Source: Streptosporangiaceae bacterium NEAU-GS5 (GTDB lineage Bacteria > Actinomycetota > Actinomycetes > Streptosporangiales > Streptosporangiaceae). Taken from it: DNA of 64,000 bases. A model generated the notes under the pieces. The model searched no databases. It was not told where the DNA came from and worked only from the letters and a program-made list of their open reading frames with translations. Positions 33,760 to 42,268 of the stretch are shown here, in pieces; within the stretch, counting starts at the first letter, position 1; each line of letters opens with the position of its first letter. The stretch lies in contig JAGFNW010000012.1 of the NCBI GenBank assembly GCA_017592665.1, positions 49,817-113,816 on the forward strand, written 5' to 3'. The translations under genes were made by a program, and so were the position numbers.

Positions 33760-33765
33760 TAGTGT
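33760..33765 (+). promoter_or_regulatory. -10 box, leaderless promoter
   Basis: TAGTGT is 7 nt before the ATG at 33773. It implies a start 18 bp downstream of the alternative ATG at 33755, which has GGGGGA 4-5 nt upstream. Confidence 0.4.
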
Positions 33766-33772
33766 TGCCGAC

Positions 33773-35341
33773 ATGACGCTCCTGGACGAATTCGTCAGCT
33801 GGTATCTCGACGCGCATCCGGTACGCGCCGCCCTGCTGGGCGCCGAAGGACACGACCACACGCTCGGCGACTTCACCGAGGCGGGGCACATCCGGCGGGA
33901 GCGGGCCGCGGAGATCTGGCTGGAGCGGCTGGAGGCCGACACGACGTGCGACGAGATCGACCGCGGCCTCGCGATCTCCCATCTGCGCGGTTCGGTGGCG
34001 TCGGCGAGCTGGCCGGAATGGCGCCGTGACCCGGGCACCTATCTCAATGTGATCTTCGGGTCGATGTTCACGCCGTTCCAGCAGCGGCTGCGTCCGGAGG
34101 CCGAACTCGTGTCCGCCGCGATCTCCCGGCTCGGCGAGGTGCCCGGCATGCTGGCCGCGGCGCGCGCCAACCTCGCGCCCGACCTCGCCTCCGACCTGCT
34201 GGTCGGCCGTGCCATCGATCAGGGGCGTACGGCACGGCGGTTCCTGACCGAGACGATTCCGTCCACGGTGGAAGACGAGAGCCTGCGCGCCGAACTCGCC
34301 AAGGCGGCCGAGCCGGCGGCCGAGGCGTGCGACGCGTACGTCGAGTTCCTGGAGACGTTCGAGGCGGGCGGCAGCTGGCGGATGGGCGAGCGGCTCTACA
34401 CCACGCTGCTGCGTGAGCGGGAGATGCTCGACTACGGCGCGGCCGAGCTGCACGAGCTGGGCCGTACGGAATGGGCCAAGCTGGACGCGCGGATGAGCGA
34501 GGTGAGCGCGGCGCTCGGCCACGAGCGGTGGCGCGAAGCCATGGACGCCCTCATGGACGACCACGCGCCGACGCTCGAGGCCATGCTCACCGAATATCGC
34601 GCCGAGACCGAGCGGGCGCGGGTGTTCGCCCGCGAGCGGGGGCTCGTCACGTTCCCCGAGGGCGAAGAGTGCCTGGTCGAGCCGTCGCCCGAGTTCCAGC
34701 GGCCGATCATCGCGGTGGCCAACTACCTCGCGCCGCCACCGCTCAGCACGTCGCGGCAGGGCGTGTTCTTCGTCCCGTACACCCCGGACGGGGCGAGCGA
34801 GGAGCAGATCCGGCAGCGGCTGCGCACCAACGCGCGGGCGCAGATGCCGTCGATCGCCGTCCACGAGGCCTATCCGGGCCATCACTGGCACCTGGCCGTG
34901 CTCAGCGACAACCCGAGCACCCTGCGGAAGATGTTCCGCACGCCGTACTTCGTCGAGGGCTGGGCGCTGTACGTGGAGAAGGTCATGCAGGAGCACGGCT
35001 ACTACGACACCCCGTGGACCGAGCTGGCGCATCTGGACTTCCGGCTGTTCCGGGCCGCGCGGATCATCGTCGACACGGCGCTGCACTGCGGCGACATGAC
35101 CATCGAGCAGGCCGAGGACTTCATGGCCACCAAGGCGTCGCTCACGCCCGGCACGGCACGCGGCGAGGTCGGCCGCTACTGCGCCTGGCCCACCCAGGCG
35201 CCGTCCTACCTGACCGGAGCCCTGGAGATCGAGCGGATCCGCGCCGACTTCGGCGGGGACCTGCGCACCTTCAACGACCGCATCGCCCGCTCCGGCGGAC
35301 TTCCCCTCGGCCTCGCCCGCCGCGCGCTGCTAGACACCTGA
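33773..35341 (+). CDS. DUF885 protein (putative metallopeptidase-like)
   Basis: 522 residues. I prefer the ATG at 33773 because a TAGTGT box is 7 nt upstream; ATG 33755 is an alternative. The DUF885 family has a metal site: here HEAYPGHHWHL (about 364-374) is the HExxxGH-type core and GWALYVEKVM (about 400) supplies the later Glu. It is likely an aminopeptidase-like zinc enzyme with no signal peptide. The 3' end overlaps the convergent hydrolase by 12 bp. Confidence 0.88.
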   Translation: MTLLDEFVSWYLDAHPVRAALLGAEGHDHTLGDFTEAGHIRRERAAEIWLERLEADTTCDEIDRGLAISHLRGSVASASWPEWRRDPGTYLNVIFGSMFTPFQQRLRPEAELVSAAISRLGEVPGMLAAARANLAPDLASDLLVGRAIDQGRTARRFLTETIPSTVEDESLRAELAKAAEPAAEACDAYVEFLETFEAGGSWRMGERLYTTLLREREMLDYGAAELHELGRTEWAKLDARMSEVSAALGHERWREAMDALMDDHAPTLEAMLTEYRAETERARVFARERGLVTFPEGEECLVEPSPEFQRPIIAVANYLAPPPLSTSRQGVFFVPYTPDGASEEQIRQRLRTNARAQMPSIAVHEAYPGHHWHLAVLSDNPSTLRKMFRTPYFVEGWALYVEKVMQEHGYYDTPWTELAHLDFRLFRAARIIVDTALHCGDMTIEQAEDFMATKASLTPGTARGEVGRYCAWPTQAPSYLTGALEIERIRADFGGDLRTFNDRIARSGGLPLGLARRALLDT

Positions 35342-36190
35342 GATCAGCCGCCAGGTTTCCACGGGCGCCTCTTCCTGGGGGAAGTGTCCGGCGGCGGGAA
35401 CCAGGCCGGATCTGACGTCGCTCACCCCGGCGTCCCGGAAGCCCTGGACGTAGGCGTTGATGTCCCCGCCTTCGCGCTCTCCCCTGAGGTAGAGCAGCGG
35501 GGTCGCCGTCGCGGGGCCCTTCGCCGTACGCGCGTTCTCCTCGGCGTCCTGCGGGAAGGTCCGATACCAGTTGAATCCCGCGGTCAGCGCGCTGTCGGTC
35601 GCGTACGCCTCGGCGTAGGCCGCGCGGCGGTCAGGGGTGACCTTCGCGGGGTCGGCGGCCAGCCGCTCGTAGAAGTATCCGAAATACTCCGCCTGCCGGC
35701 CCTGGACGAGGCGCTCGGGAAGCCCGGGGATCGAGTGGAAGGCGAAGTGCCAGATGTGGGGATTGCGGAGCACCTGCTCCCACGGGCCCAATCCGGGGAT
35801 GACCACGTCCATGACGACGACCCGGCTCACCCGCGCGCTGGTGGTGCCGTAGCGGCGCAGGTAGGCGTAGGCGATCATGCCACCGACATCTTGGCCGACG
35901 ACCTGGACGCCGCGGAGGTCGAGCGCCGTGACGAGCGCGTGCACGACATCGGCAAGGGCCGTCTTGGATCCGTCCGTCGCCTGGCCGCGCGACTCGCCGA
36001 CGCCGGGCAGGTCGATGGCGATCGCGTGCGCCGTCAGGGACGCCAGGCGCATGACGGGCTCCCAGGAGCGCCACGACTCGGGCCAGCCGTGCAGGAACAG
36101 ATAGGGCTCGGCGTCCGGGTCGCCCGCCTCGACCACGTGCAGCGCCGATTCGCCGACGTTCACCCACGTGTGCTGCAGAATGTCGTTCAT
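35330..36190 (-). CDS. Epoxide-hydrolase-like alpha/beta hydrolase
   Basis: 286 residues. LFLHGWPESWRSWEPV carries the HGWP oxyanion motif, VVGQDVGGMIAYAY the Asp nucleophile (GQDVGG) typical of epoxide hydrolases and haloalkane dehalogenases, and AGHFPQEEAP the catalytic His. It is probably cytoplasmic, opening epoxides or halogenated compounds; the substrate is unknown. Confidence 0.9.
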   Translation of the reverse strand: MNDILQHTWVNVGESALHVVEAGDPDAEPYLFLHGWPESWRSWEPVMRLASLTAHAIAIDLPGVGESRGQATDGSKTALADVVHALVTALDLRGVQVVGQDVGGMIAYAYLRRYGTTSARVSRVVVMDVVIPGLGPWEQVLRNPHIWHFAFHSIPGLPERLVQGRQAEYFGYFYERLAADPAKVTPDRRAAYAEAYATDSALTAGFNWYRTFPQDAEENARTAKGPATATPLLYLRGEREGGDINAYVQGFRDAGVSDVRSGLVPAAGHFPQEEAPVETWRLISGV

Positions 36191-36246
36191 ATGGAGGGAC
36201 CGCTACCCGCCACTTGTCCGGCAAACCGAGGACGGATCTGACGTCC

Positions 36247-36256
36247 GGTCTATACC
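36247..36256 (+). promoter_or_regulatory. DasR-like (dre) site 1 upstream of ngcE
   Basis: GGTCTATACC, with GGT and ACC arms as in the dre element (TGGTCTAGACCA), sits about 147 bp before the start at 36394. An identical copy follows 44 bp downstream. DasR is the GntR-type GlcNAc regulator of streptomycetes. Confidence 0.55.
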
Positions 36257-36290
36257 GTTAGTGCGGTTGGTTCCAGTCGGGTTACGGGTT

Positions 36291-36300
36291 GGTCTATACC
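36291..36300 (+). promoter_or_regulatory. DasR-like (dre) site 2 upstream of ngcE
   Basis: GGTCTATACC again, preceded by TT so that the core reads TGGTCTATACCG, 11 of 12 matching dre apart from the central T and the last base. It lies 12 bp ahead of the -35 box at 36313. Confidence 0.6.
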
Positions 36301-36312
36301 GGCTTCCCGCTA

Positions 36313-36341
36313 TTGACCGGAGTTTGGCGGAGCCGTACCGT
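36313..36341 (+). promoter_or_regulatory. Promoter of the ngcEFG operon
   Basis: TTGACC (36313-36318), a 17-nt spacer and TACCGT (36336-36341) make a well-spaced promoter, with a start near 36348. Confidence 0.6.
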
Positions 36342-36353
36342 CCTCAAAACGTT

Positions 36354-36368
36354 TAGGAAACTTTCCTA
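36354..36368 (+). promoter_or_regulatory. ROK-type operator candidate in the ngcE leader
   Basis: TAGGAAA, C, TTTCCTA: a perfect 7-bp inverted repeat just after the transcription start. Similar TTAGGAAA-type palindromes precede glycoside and sugar-transport genes in actinomycetes and are associated with ROK repressors; two ROK genes lie 4-7 kb downstream. AGGAGA before the ATG at 36394 is the ribosome binding site. Confidence 0.5.
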
Positions 36369-36393
36369 TTCAGTTCTCTGCCAGGAGAGTTGC

Positions 36394-37848
36394 ATGACCA
36401 TCACCCCCAGCGAGATCACACGTCGTCAGATGATGCGCCGCATCGGTCTGACCGCGCTCGTTGCCGGCCCGGCGGCCGGCCTGCTCAGCTCCTGCGCCAC
36501 CTCCGGTGGCGGCACCAGCGCGGCGCCCTCAACGGCCGCCGCCAGCACGGGCGGCGCGAGCTCCGCGTCCAACCCGTTCGGCGTGAAGCCCGACGCGCCC
36601 CTGGAAGTCGTGATCTTCAAGGGTGGATACAGCGACGAGTACGCCACGCAGGCGCACGAGCCCCTGTTCAACAAGGAGTTCCCCAAGGCGACCATCAAGC
36701 ACCAGGGGATCCAGACCATCGGCACCACGCTCACCCCGCGGTTCGCCAGCGGCGACGTGCCCGACGTGGTCAACAACTCCGGCACCGACAACCTCGACGG
36801 CGGCGCGCTCATCGGCGCCGGGCAGCTGCTCGACCTGACCCCGCTGTTCGACGCGCCGTCGATCGACGACCCCAGCAAGAAGGTCCGCGACACGATCGTT
36901 CCTGGCACGATCGAGTCCGGCATGGGCGGCGACCCGGCCAAGCCGTACACGCTGAACTACGTCTACACCGCCTACGGCCTCTGGTACGACGCGAACCTGT
37001 TCCAGAAGGAGAACTGGGCGCCGCCGAAGACGTTCGACGAGTTCAAGTCCCTCGCCGAGAAGATCAAGGCCAAGAACATCACCCCGTACGCGTACGCCGG
37101 CAAGAACGCGTCCTACTACCAGTACTGGATGATCCTGATCTCCGCTGCGAAGATCGGCGGCAACCAGATCCTGCTCGACATCGACAACCTCAAGGACGGC
37201 GCCTGGACCGCGGACGCGGTCAAGCAGGCCGCCACCGCGTGGGCCGAGATCGGCAAGTTCATGGACAAGTCCTACGAGGGCCTGATCCACACCGAGGTCC
37301 AGACCCAGCAGAACCAGGGCAAGGTCGCCATGTACCCCTCCGGCTCCTGGCTGGAGAACGAGCAGGCCAAGGACACCCCGTCCACCTTCGCGTACGCCAT
37401 CGCCGCGACCCCGTCGGTCACCGCGGCCGACCAGATGCCCTACGAGGCGGTCCGCGCCGCCGCCGGTGAGGGCTACGTGGTCCCGTCGAAGGCCAAGAAC
37501 GCCCCCGGCGGCCTGGAGTACCTGCGCGTCATGCTCTCCAAGGAGGGCGCGAAGGACTTCACCGAGAAGACCAAGAGCCTCACCGTCGTGCTCGACTCGA
37601 CCGAGGGCCTCACCCTGTCGCCCGGCCTGACCAGCGTCGCCGCGGTCCAGAAGGCGGCCGGCACGAACGTCGTCACGTACTCGCAGTTCGAGGGCTGGTA
37701 CAAGGAGCTCGAGACCGAGCTTCGCAAGCAGACCAACGCGCTGATGTTCGGCCGCATCTCGGCCGACGAGTTCTGCACCAAGATGCAGGCGGCCGCCGAC
37801 AAGACCAAGGCCGACTCGTCGATCCCCAAGCAGACGCGGAACGTGTGA
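36394..37848 (+). CDS. ngcE: N-acetylglucosamine/chitobiose-binding lipoprotein
   Basis: 484 residues; the ATG at 36394 has AGGAGA upstream. RRQMMRRIGL, then LLSSC, is a twin-arginine lipoprotein signal. The mature part is a carbohydrate-binding family 1-type SBP; LEVVIFKGGYSDEYA and YGLWYDANLFQKENW match the NgcE family of GlcNAc/diacetylchitobiose importers. It delivers sugar to the two permeases downstream. The ATPase is not in the operon, as usual for such systems (a shared MsiK-like ATPase). Assignment to NgcE comes from recalled family similarity. Confidence 0.85.
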   Translation: MTITPSEITRRQMMRRIGLTALVAGPAAGLLSSCATSGGGTSAAPSTAAASTGGASSASNPFGVKPDAPLEVVIFKGGYSDEYATQAHEPLFNKEFPKATIKHQGIQTIGTTLTPRFASGDVPDVVNNSGTDNLDGGALIGAGQLLDLTPLFDAPSIDDPSKKVRDTIVPGTIESGMGGDPAKPYTLNYVYTAYGLWYDANLFQKENWAPPKTFDEFKSLAEKIKAKNITPYAYAGKNASYYQYWMILISAAKIGGNQILLDIDNLKDGAWTADAVKQAATAWAEIGKFMDKSYEGLIHTEVQTQQNQGKVAMYPSGSWLENEQAKDTPSTFAYAIAATPSVTAADQMPYEAVRAAAGEGYVVPSKAKNAPGGLEYLRVMLSKEGAKDFTEKTKSLTVVLDSTEGLTLSPGLTSVAAVQKAAGTNVVTYSQFEGWYKELETELRKQTNALMFGRISADEFCTKMQAAADKTKADSSIPKQTRNV

Positions 37849-37852
37849 CCAG

Positions 37853-38779
37853 ATGAGGATCAGCAGGCCGGTGCTGAGAAAATATGGGTTCATCGCGGCG
37901 TTCCTGATCGTCCCGCTGGCGCTGTACATCGTGTTCTTCGTGAGCCCGAATCTGCAGGCCTTCCAGCTGGCGCTGACGAACTCCCGCGGGATCTCGCCGG
38001 ATTTCGCGTACGTCGGGTTCGACAATTTCCGGACCTTGTTCGCCGACGACGTGTTCTGGGCCGCCGTCCGGCACCACCTGCTGATCCTCCTCGTCCTTCC
38101 GATCGTCACGATCGCCATCGCGCTGTTCTTCTCGTTCCTCATCAACCTCGGGGGCGGAACGAAACGCGGACAGCTTTCCGGCGTCCTGGGATCGGGCTTC
38201 TACAAAGTCGTCTTCTTCTTCCCGCAGGTCCTCGCCGTCGCCATCGTCGGCGTGCTGTTCCAGGCCATCCTCCGCCCTGACAAGGACGGCATCCTCAACA
38301 GCGCGCTCGGCCTGGTCGGAATCGACCCGGTCGGCTGGCTCATCAACCCCAACCTGGCGCTGTGGACCCTGGTCGGCGTGGCCATCTGGCAGGGCGTCGG
38401 GTTCTACGTGGTGCTGTTCTCGGCCGGAATGGCGTCCGTGCCGAAGGAGGTCTTCGAGGCGGCCTCCATCGACGGCGCCGGACGGTTCACGCTGTTCTTC
38501 CGGATCACGCTGCCGCTCGTGTGGAACACGGTCCAGGTCGGCTGGGTGTATCTCGGCATCGCGGCCTTCGACCTTTTCGCGCTCGTGCAGACGCTGTCGG
38601 TGGACCGCGGCGGACCGGACGACTCGACCACCGTGCTGCCGCTGGAGATCTGGCGCACCGCGTTCACGTACTACAAGTTCGGCTACTCGTCCGCGATGGG
38701 CGTCGCGCTCGTGTTCATGGTGCTGACCTTCGCCGCGCTGACGTTGCGGGTGACCAGGCGGGAAAGGATCGAGTACTAG
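37853..38779 (+). CDS. ngcF: Sugar ABC permease, NgcF type
   Basis: 308 residues, 4 bp after ngcE. Six hydrophobic helices and the EAA loop (FEAASIDGAGRFTLFFRITLP, Ala-Asp-Gly core at about 200) mark an MalF-type permease. It forms the channel with the next gene, whose GTG overlaps its TAG by one base. Confidence 0.88.
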   Translation: MRISRPVLRKYGFIAAFLIVPLALYIVFFVSPNLQAFQLALTNSRGISPDFAYVGFDNFRTLFADDVFWAAVRHHLLILLVLPIVTIAIALFFSFLINLGGGTKRGQLSGVLGSGFYKVVFFFPQVLAVAIVGVLFQAILRPDKDGILNSALGLVGIDPVGWLINPNLALWTLVGVAIWQGVGFYVVLFSAGMASVPKEVFEAASIDGAGRFTLFFRITLPLVWNTVQVGWVYLGIAAFDLFALVQTLSVDRGGPDDSTTVLPLEIWRTAFTYYKFGYSSAMGVALVFMVLTFAALTLRVTRRERIEY

Positions 38780-39687
38780 TGACGGCGACGACGCGGCGAG
38801 ACGCCGCCCCGGGCCGCCCGGCCGTGCGAAGGGGGGCGGCGCCCGCGCGATCCCGCATGGACATGTTCGGGCCGCTGTCCCACATCGCGCTGGTGATCTG
38901 GACTATCCTCGTGGTCGCGCCGATCATTTACACGTTCCTCGGGTCGTTCAAGACCAACACCGAATTGTTCGGGGGCCATTCGCTGGCCCTGCCCGAGCAC
39001 TTCCACTGGGACGCCTGGGGCCGCGCCTGGGACAGGTCGCACATCGGCCGCTACATGTTCAACACGGTCCTCATCGTCGGCATCTCGACGTTCTTCACGA
39101 TGCTGCTCGGGTCGATGGCCGCCTATGTCTTGTCCAGATACGAGTTCATCGGCCGCCGCTGGATCTACCTGCTGTTCGTGTCGGGCCTTTCCATCCCGCC
39201 GTTCCTCGCGCTGTCGTCGCTGTACAAGGTCGTGCAGAACCTCGGCCTGCTCGGGACGCACACGGGGGTGGTGCTGGTCTATGTGGCCTACTCGCTGCCC
39301 TTCACCGTGTTCTTCCTGGCCGCCTTCTTCCGTACGCTGCCGGACACGGTCGCCGAGGCCGCGATGATCGACGGGTCGTCGCACACGAGGACGTTCTTCC
39401 AGATCATGATGCCGATGGCCAAACCCGGCCTGGTCAGCATCACGATCTTCAACGTGATCGGCCAGTGGAACCAGTATCTGCTGCCGATCGTCCTGCTCCC
39501 CGGTGACCAGCAGGACAAGTGGCTCATCACCCAGGGCATCGCCAACATCTCGACCAGCGCCGGCTACGAGGCCGACTGGTCGGCGCTCTTCGCGGCGCTC
39601 AGCATGGCCATCATCCCCGTGCTGATCGTCTACATCATCTTCCAGCGCCAGATCCAGACCGGCCTCACGGCCGGCGCCGTCAAATAG
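38779..39687 (+). CDS. ngcG: Sugar ABC permease, NgcG type
   Basis: 302 residues. GTG 38779 overlaps the previous stop. The EAA motif is visible (VAEAAMIDGSSHTRTFFQ), with six helices and the MalG-type C-terminus. The next 175 bp hold only a possible VOC-gene promoter. Confidence 0.88.
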   Translation: MTATTRRDAAPGRPAVRRGAAPARSRMDMFGPLSHIALVIWTILVVAPIIYTFLGSFKTNTELFGGHSLALPEHFHWDAWGRAWDRSHIGRYMFNTVLIVGISTFFTMLLGSMAAYVLSRYEFIGRRWIYLLFVSGLSIPPFLALSSLYKVVQNLGLLGTHTGVVLVYVAYSLPFTVFFLAAFFRTLPDTVAEAAMIDGSSHTRTFFQIMMPMAKPGLVSITIFNVIGQWNQYLLPIVLLPGDQQDKWLITQGIANISTSAGYEADWSALFAALSMAIIPVLIVYIIFQRQIQTGLTAGAVK

Positions 39688-39849
39688 GCCTGGAATGCCG
39701 GGTGGGCCGGTCGCCGAGCGCCTATCGCGGGAGCACGGGCACAGTCGGGCGTACGGAAAAGGAAGCGGTGGGCGTGCCGGCGTGTGTCGTGAAGTCCTGG
39801 ACGCGCCCGAGCAGCAGTTTTGGAGAAGCACCGGCGGACCTGCGCCGAC

Positions 39850-39855
39850 TAGCGT
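39850..39855 (+). promoter_or_regulatory. -10 box, leaderless promoter
   Basis: TAGCGT is 7 nt before the ATG at 39863. Confidence 0.45.
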
Positions 39856-39862
39856 GACCTGC

Positions 39863-40279
39863 ATGTTGAACGCTATTTCGATCTCATCGGTATACGTCCT
39901 CGACCAGGATGAGGCGCTCGAGTTCTACGTCGGCAAGCTCGGCCTCGAGATCCACACGGACGCCGATCTGGGCTTCATGCGCTGGCTCACGGTGAACGTT
40001 CCCGGCGAGCCGACACGCGAGATCCTGCTCCAGGAGCCGGGGCCGCCCGCGCTGGACGACACGACCGCCGGCCAGGTGCGCGAGCTGGTGACCAAGGGCG
40101 CCATGGGCTCGCTCATCTTCACGACCGACGACTGCCGGAAGACCTACGAGGAACTGCGCGGACGCGACGTGGAATTCGTCGAGGAGCCTACCGAGCGCCC
40201 GTACGGCATCGACTGCGCCCTGCGCGACCCATTCGGCAATCACATAAGGATCACTCAGACCGCGGGCCGTGCAGGCTGA
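39863..40279 (+). CDS. VOC-family (glyoxalase/bleomycin-resistance) protein
   Basis: 138 residues, start chosen by the TAGCGT box. The two-module VOC fold is visible: SSVYVLDQDEALEFYVGKLG (first beta-alpha unit), LGFMRWLTV, SLIFTTDDCRKTYEEL, and ALRDPFGNHIRITQ with the terminal Glu/Asp-type metal region. It may bind a metal and a small toxic compound; no activity can be inferred. Its stop and that of the next gene lie in a 14-bp palindrome. Confidence 0.85.
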   Translation: MLNAISISSVYVLDQDEALEFYVGKLGLEIHTDADLGFMRWLTVNVPGEPTREILLQEPGPPALDDTTAGQVRELVTKGAMGSLIFTTDDCRKTYEELRGRDVEFVEEPTERPYGIDCALRDPFGNHIRITQTAGRAG

Positions 40280-40283
40280 CGCG

Positions 40284-41495
40284 TCAGCGGGTCATGACCA
40301 GGGGGTTGGTCAGGAAGTGGTCGATGACCAGCGTCGCCGCTCCCAGGGCCACGGCCTCGGGGCCCAACTGCCCGAGTTCGATGGAGGCCTGGGCGTAGGG
40401 CTGGGCCAGGGCGTGGCGGGACGCGGCGGCGCGGATTTCGGGCAGCATGGCGCGGCCGAGCATGAGGCCCGCCCAGCCGCCGAGGACGATGCGCTCGGGG
40501 TTGAACAGGTTGATCAGGCTGCCGATGCCGGCGCCGAGATAGCGCACGGTCTCCTCGACCAGGGCCTGGGCGCCCGGATCAGTGAGTAAATCGGCGAATG
40601 CGCTCTCCTCGTCCACCGGGTCGAAGCCCGCGGCGGCGCCGTTCTTGGCGGACGCGTAGCGCTGGAGGACGGCTTCGGCGCCGACATAGGACTCGAGGCA
40701 GCCGTTGGAGCCGCAGCGGCAGGGGCGGCCGTCGAGGGTGACGGTCGTGTGGCCCCACTCGCCGGCGCTGCTGGTGACGCCGCGGTAGGTGGTGCCGTCG
40801 GTGATGATGCTGGCGCCGACGCCCGTACCGACCAGGGTCATCAGCATGTGCCGGGCGCCGCGGCCGGCGCCGAACCACAGCTCGGCCTGGCCCATGGTCT
40901 TGGCGCCGTTGTCAGCGAAGATCGGGATGGTGGTGCCCGCGGCCAACAGGGAGCCGAGCGGCACGGCGTCCCAGCCGAACGACCGGGCGTGGATCAGCAG
41001 CGCAGGCTCCTGCTCGACGATGCCGGGCACGCCGACGCCGACGCCGATCACTTCGCGCTCGGAGATCCCGGCCCGCTCGGTCGTCGTGCGGATCCCGCTG
41101 AGGATGCGGTCGACGATGACACCCGGCTCGTGGTGGCGGGGATCGAGGGCGTAGTCGGCGCGGGCGCGCTCGGCCATCGTCAGGTCGAACAGCTCGACCC
41201 GCACGCGCGTCTCCCCCACGTCGACGCCGATCACGTGGCCGCGCAGCGGGTTGACCCGCAGCAGGACGCGGGGGCGGCCGCCGTCCGACTCCACCGAGCC
41301 GGCCTCGACCGCCACCCCGTCGCCGATCAGGTCGTTGACCACGTTGCTCACCGTGGCCGGGCTCAGCCCGGTCGCGTCGGCGAGCTCCTGCCGGGTGAGC
41401 GCGCCGGTGAAATAGAGCTCGCGCAGCAGCAGGGCCCGGTTTCCGCGGCGTACGTCCCGAAGTGTGCCGCGCTGGGGCAGGGCCATCTGCACCAT
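40284..41495 (-). CDS. ROK-family transcriptional regulator
   Basis: 403 residues. An N-terminal winged helix (TRQELADATGLSPATVSNVV) is followed by the ROK sugar-kinase-like fold: VIGVDVGETRVRVEL, IGVGVGVPGIVE, and the zinc motif CRCGSNGCLES. The gene lies just after the chitooligosaccharide importer and faces away from it. It is a good candidate to bind the TAGGAAA site at 36354. AT-rich DNA with TAAATT sits 5 nt before the ATG. Confidence 0.92.
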   Translation of the reverse strand: MVQMALPQRGTLRDVRRGNRALLLRELYFTGALTRQELADATGLSPATVSNVVNDLIGDGVAVEAGSVESDGGRPRVLLRVNPLRGHVIGVDVGETRVRVELFDLTMAERARADYALDPRHHEPGVIVDRILSGIRTTTERAGISEREVIGVGVGVPGIVEQEPALLIHARSFGWDAVPLGSLLAAGTTIPIFADNGAKTMGQAELWFGAGRGARHMLMTLVGTGVGASIITDGTTYRGVTSSAGEWGHTTVTLDGRPCRCGSNGCLESYVGAEAVLQRYASAKNGAAAGFDPVDEESAFADLLTDPGAQALVEETVRYLGAGIGSLINLFNPERIVLGGWAGLMLGRAMLPEIRAAASRHALAQPYAQASIELGQLGPEAVALGAATLVIDHFLTNPLVMTR

Positions 41496-41523
41496 CCGTT
41501 AATTTAGAGGTTAGTGCAAGATG

Positions 41524-42237
41524 TTACATGCGGAAGAGCTCGAACGACGCGGCTCGACGCCCCCCGAAACGCGGCGCGTTGAGGTCCGAGATCCACTCCA
41601 GGAACTCGCGCGCGTCGGCCATCAGATGGTCGCCGAGACCCTCCAGATACGCCTTGTGCGCCTCGAGGGAGGCTACCGCCCGATCGAGCGTGTCGGTGAC
41701 GTCCACGGCATGCGTGGCCTGGCCGGAACCGCTGACCGCGATGTAGCGGACGCCGTTCCACGGCTCCTCGAGATCGCGGAAGATCCACCGGTTGCCGGCG
41801 TCGGCCACGGCGTCGAGGGCGGCCCGGCCCACGGCGCGGTGGTCGGCCGAGTTGAGCCCGCCGCCGGGAAACGTGTCGTGGTAGTTGCCGGTGATGACCA
41901 GCTCGGGCTGGTGCCGGCGGATGGCGGCGGCGAGATCGCGGCGCAGCGGCACGCCGTATTCGACGACGCCGTCGGGGTGGTCGAGGAACTCGACCTTGGT
42001 CACGCCGACCTCGGCCGCTCCGGCGATCTGCTCGGCCTCGCGCAGCGGCGCGCTCTCGTCCGGCGCGATGCCGTCGATCCCTGCCTCGCCCCGCGTCACC
42101 AGCAGATAGCGGACGTCCTTGCCCGCGTCGGTCCAGGCCGCGATCGCGCCGGCCGCGCCGTATTCGAGGTCGTCCGGGTGCGCCGCGATCGCCAGCGCCC
42201 TCGTCCAATCAGTGGGAAACGGTTCGAGTTGGTCCAT
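41524..42237 (-). CDS. PIG-L family deacetylase
   Basis: 237 residues from the ATG at 42237, which has TATCGT 7 nt upstream; a GTG at 42246 is an alternative. AIAAHPDDLEYGAAG gives the HPDD metal motif, and ITGNYHDTFPGG and NSADHRAVGRA the later His and Asp. PIG-L enzymes deacetylate GlcNAc-linked compounds such as GlcNAc-inositol or chitobiose-like sugars. The position between two ROK genes and a dre-like promoter suggests a role in GlcNAc use. Confidence 0.88.
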   Translation of the reverse strand: MDQLEPFPTDWTRALAIAAHPDDLEYGAAGAIAAWTDAGKDVRYLLVTRGEAGIDGIAPDESAPLREAEQIAGAAEVGVTKVEFLDHPDGVVEYGVPLRRDLAAAIRRHQPELVITGNYHDTFPGGGLNSADHRAVGRAALDAVADAGNRWIFRDLEEPWNGVRYIAVSGSGQATHAVDVTDTLDRAVASLEAHKAYLEGLGDHLMADAREFLEWISDLNAPRFGGRRAASFELFRM

Positions 42238-42244
42238 GCCGTAC

Positions 42245-42250
42245 ACGATA
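42245..42250 (-). promoter_or_regulatory. -10 box, leaderless promoter of PIG-L gene
   Basis: Read leftward, TATCGT is 7 nt before the ATG at 42237. Confidence 0.45.
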
Positions 42251-42257
42251 GTGCGGT

Positions 42258-42268
42258 CAATCTAGACC
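42258..42268 (-). promoter_or_regulatory. dre-like half site in the PIG-L promoter
   Basis: TCTAGACCA, preceded by CAA, matches nine of 12 bases of the dre core TGGTCTAGACCA. It lies between the -10 box at 42245 and any -35, where a repressor would block transcription. It overlaps the stop of the upstream ROK gene, so chance is not excluded. Confidence 0.35.

Noticed and set aside
40275..40288. 14-bp palindrome GCTGACGCGTCAGC as a terminator
   Set aside because: No loop can form in RNA from a contiguous palindrome, and it merely contains the two convergent stop codons.
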